Origin: Ktedonobacterales bacterium
GTDB taxonomy: Bacteria; Chloroflexota; Ktedonobacteria; Ktedonobacterales; JADMIN01
Assembly (NCBI GenBank): GCA_015478575.1
Contig: JADMIN010000226.1
Coordinates: forward strand, 1-5,484
Direction of reading: 5' to 3'
Length of the DNA stretch: 5,484 bases
The notes under the pieces: model-generated
What the model saw: only the letters and a program-made list of their open reading frames with translations
Databases searched by the model: none
Told to the model about the DNA's origin: nothing
In this document: piece after piece, positions 5,010 through 5,484 of the stretch
How the letters are laid out: the number at the start of each line of letters is the position of its first letter
Numbering within the stretch: the first letter of the stretch is position 1
Made by a program: the position numbers and the translations under genes

Positions 5010-5484
5010 CTAGTACACGACGGCCTCGGTGTAGTCGCCAAAGACCGTGCGGAAGACCCCCATGATCTCGCCGAGCGAGCAGTAGGCACGGGCGCACTCC
5101 AGCAGGTGTGGCATGGTGTTCTCGTCGCCGCGCGCCGCCCGCTCCAGCGCCGCCAGCGCCGTGCTGGCGCGCTCGTTGTCGCGCTCACGTCGCGTACGGT
5201 GCAGCCGCTCCAAATGGATGCGCTCTTGGGCGGGGTCTACGTAGAGGGTGGGAATCGCCACCGCCTCATCCATCGCATAGCCATTGACCCCGACGATGAT
5301 GCGCTCCTTGGCTTCCACCTCCCGCTGGAAGCGATACGAGGCCTCCGCGATCTCCTTCTGGCAGTAGCCGTTGCGGATGCATTCCAGCACGCCACCCAGC
5401 TCGCGGATCCGCTGAATGTAGGCGAGCGCCTGCCGCTCCGTCTCATCGGTTAGGGCCTCGATAAAGAAGGAGCCGGCCAGCGGA
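5010..5484 (-). CDS. Methylmalonyl-CoA mutase-family large (catalytic) subunit, C-terminal part; 5' end beyond window
   Basis: The frame is open from the right edge down to the stop at 5010-5012, showing the last 157 residues. It begins PLAGSFFIEALTDETERQA, the region that follows the mutase barrel, and continues through GYCQKEIAEASYRFQREV, ERIIVGVNGY, a Leu/Arg-rich helix, ENTMPHLLECARAYCSLGEI and VFRTVFGDY. These are family-typical C-terminal blocks of the acyl-CoA mutase large subunit. The enzyme uses adenosylcobalamin to rearrange acyl-CoA carbon skeletons, as in (R)-methylmalonyl-CoA to succinyl-CoA. The protein stops at ...TEAVVY, where fused enzymes would run on into the cobalamin-binding DXHXXG domain; so B12 is presumably bound by a separate small subunit gene, which is not in this window. 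The substrate-specific residues lie outside the window, so isobutyryl-, ethylmalonyl- or 2-hydroxyisobutyryl-CoA mutase is also possible. A GTG at 5388-5390 is an internal codon, not the start. Confidence 0.92.
   Translation of the reverse strand, partial: PLAGSFFIEALTDETERQALAYIQRIRELGGVLECIRNGYCQKEIAEASYRFQREVEAKERIIVGVNGYAMDEAVAIPTLYVDPAQERIHLERLHRTRRERDNERASTALAALERAARGDENTMPHLLECARAYCSLGEIMGVFRTVFGDYTEAVVY

Noticed and set aside
5106..5453. 115-codon open frame on the + strand
   Set aside because: It is antisense to the strongly recognised mutase subunit; long antisense frames are common in GC-rich genes.

Overview
This is a GC-rich window (about two-thirds G+C by eye) from a bacterial chromosome, with four genes on the + strand and one on the - strand. 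The gene content fits a member of the Chloroflexota: a Rpn/DUF4351-type protein with Gly-Arg-Val-Glu repeats, a stand-alone hemD, a methylmalonyl-CoA mutase-type large subunit without its B12 domain, and a large HAMP protein with no recognisable output domain. The phylum is my inference. No marker gene settles it.

Layout. Positions 3-803 (+) hold the 3' part of a Rpn-family (PD-(D/E)XK-like) gene with a DUF4351-like tail; its start lies left of the window. Thirty-four bases later comes hemD (838-1656, uroporphyrinogen-III synthase). Its last 8 bp overlap the start of a seven-helix membrane protein of unknown function (1649-2452), so those two are probably translationally coupled. A 378-bp gene-free stretch (2453-2830) follows. 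It holds a near-consensus sigma70-type promoter (TTGCCA-17-TACAAT, 2615-2643), inverted repeats just upstream of the -35 box, and a GC-rich leader of about 180 nt. This promoter should drive the large gene at 2831-4927. That gene encodes a six-helix membrane protein with a cytoplasmic coiled coil, a HAMP-like module, two MCP-like helical segments and proline-rich linkers, but no kinase, cyclase or chemoreceptor tip. On the - strand, 5010-5484 is the 3' end of a methylmalonyl-CoA mutase-family large subunit. It converges on the + strand genes, with a perfect 8-bp stem hairpin (4940-4967) in the 82-bp gap.

How they may work together. hemD and the membrane protein are the only pair with strong evidence of co-expression. 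The Rpn gene is close enough to be co-transcribed with them but has no functional link. The HAMP protein seems to be its own transcription unit. The mutase gene belongs to an operon extending right of the window. The best candidate for something undescribed is the output-less HAMP protein with its promoter and leader. I saw no CRISPR array, tRNA, rRNA or complete mobile element.
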